Assembly: GCA_007129635.1 (NCBI GenBank)
Contig: SKVE01000397.1
Coordinates: forward strand, 1-6,871
DNA from: Planctomycetaceae bacterium
GTDB lineage: Bacteria; Planctomycetota; Planctomycetia; Pirellulales; Pirellulaceae
Direction: 5' to 3'
DNA: 6,871 bases
This document shows positions 6,740-6,871 of the stretch, one piece after another (the stretch's first letter is position 1; every line of letters starts with the position of its first letter). Made by a program: the position numbers and the translations under genes. The notes under the pieces were generated by a model that was given only the letters and a program-made list of their open reading frames with translations, was not told where the DNA came from and made no database searches.

Positions 6740-6871
6740 ATGAGGCAACCGGTAGTAGTGCTGGGAGCGGGTATCAACGGTGCAGCGTTGGCTCGCGAAT
6801 TACTGTTGAATTCCGTGCCCGTCGTCCTGGTGGACACATCCGATATCGCTTACGGCACGACGGCGTATTCG
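6740..6871 (+). CDS. FAD-dependent oxidoreductase, probably glycerol-3-phosphate dehydrogenase (N-terminal 44 residues only)
   Basis: The frame starts at ATG 6740 and runs off the right edge after 44 codons. The product begins with a beta strand (PVVVLG) leading into the dinucleotide-binding motif GAGINGAALA (GxGxxG at residues 9-14). A helix follows, then strand VPVVLVD ending in D32, which takes the place of the acidic residue that binds the adenosine ribose of FAD. IAYGTTAYS then matches the position of the ASGTS-like segment of GlpD-type enzymes. GlpD oxidises glycerol 3-phosphate to dihydroxyacetone phosphate and passes electrons to quinone at the membrane. With so little visible, another member of the DAO/GlpD FAD family cannot be excluded. 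The gene is divergent from the 649-residue unknown gene and may share regulation with it. Confidence 0.75.
   Translation, partial: MRQPVVVLGAGINGAALARELLLNSVPVVLVDTSDIAYGTTAYS

Noticed and set aside
1..6871. A defence island, CRISPR array, mobile element, or biosynthetic cluster.
   Set aside because: I saw no repeats with regular spacing, transposase or integrase motifs, target duplications, or clustered biosynthetic genes on either strand.

Overview
The window looks like chromosomal DNA from a planctomycete, probably of the Pirellula/Rhodopirellula/Blastopirellula group. This rests on three things: the architecture of the large membrane-anchored Ser/Thr kinase (a leader with an LPPNERTAFLD motif, a Hanks kinase domain, one membrane segment, then a large C-terminal region), the style of the small lipoprotein, and the GC-rich codon use. 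This is inference from protein style; no rRNA or other phylogenetic marker is present.

The layout from left to right is two divergent gene pairs separated by a convergent junction. (1) Positions 1-2842, minus strand: a Ser/Thr protein kinase that runs off the left edge, with 947 codons visible. (2) Positions 2843-3187: a 345-bp divergent intergenic region holding a candidate promoter for the kinase and a short inverted repeat. (3) Positions 3188-3952, plus strand: surE, a 5'/3'-nucleotidase with all its metal-site residues at the canonical positions. (4) Positions 3995-4612, plus strand: a small lipoprotein gene 42 bp downstream of surE, probably cotranscribed with it. (5) Positions 4619-6568, minus strand: a 649-residue protein of unknown function, convergent with the lipoprotein gene, with only 6 bp between the two stop codons. 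(6) Positions 6569-6739: a 171-bp divergent intergenic region with an A/T-rich 14-bp palindrome. (7) Positions 6740 to the right edge, plus strand: the first 44 codons of an FAD-dependent oxidoreductase, probably glycerol-3-phosphate dehydrogenase.

The genes do not form an obvious single pathway. SurE is a housekeeping or stress phosphatase, the kinase is a transmembrane signalling protein, and the lipoprotein and the 649-residue protein have no function I can assign. I see no mobile element, CRISPR array, tRNA, rRNA or phage gene, and no clear sign of horizontal transfer. The item most worth following up is the 649-residue unknown protein. Its second half has a lysine-strand / acidic-helix / late Asn-Asp order that faintly recalls a very diverged kinase fold, but this is a weak impression. 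I found no convincing new multi-gene system.
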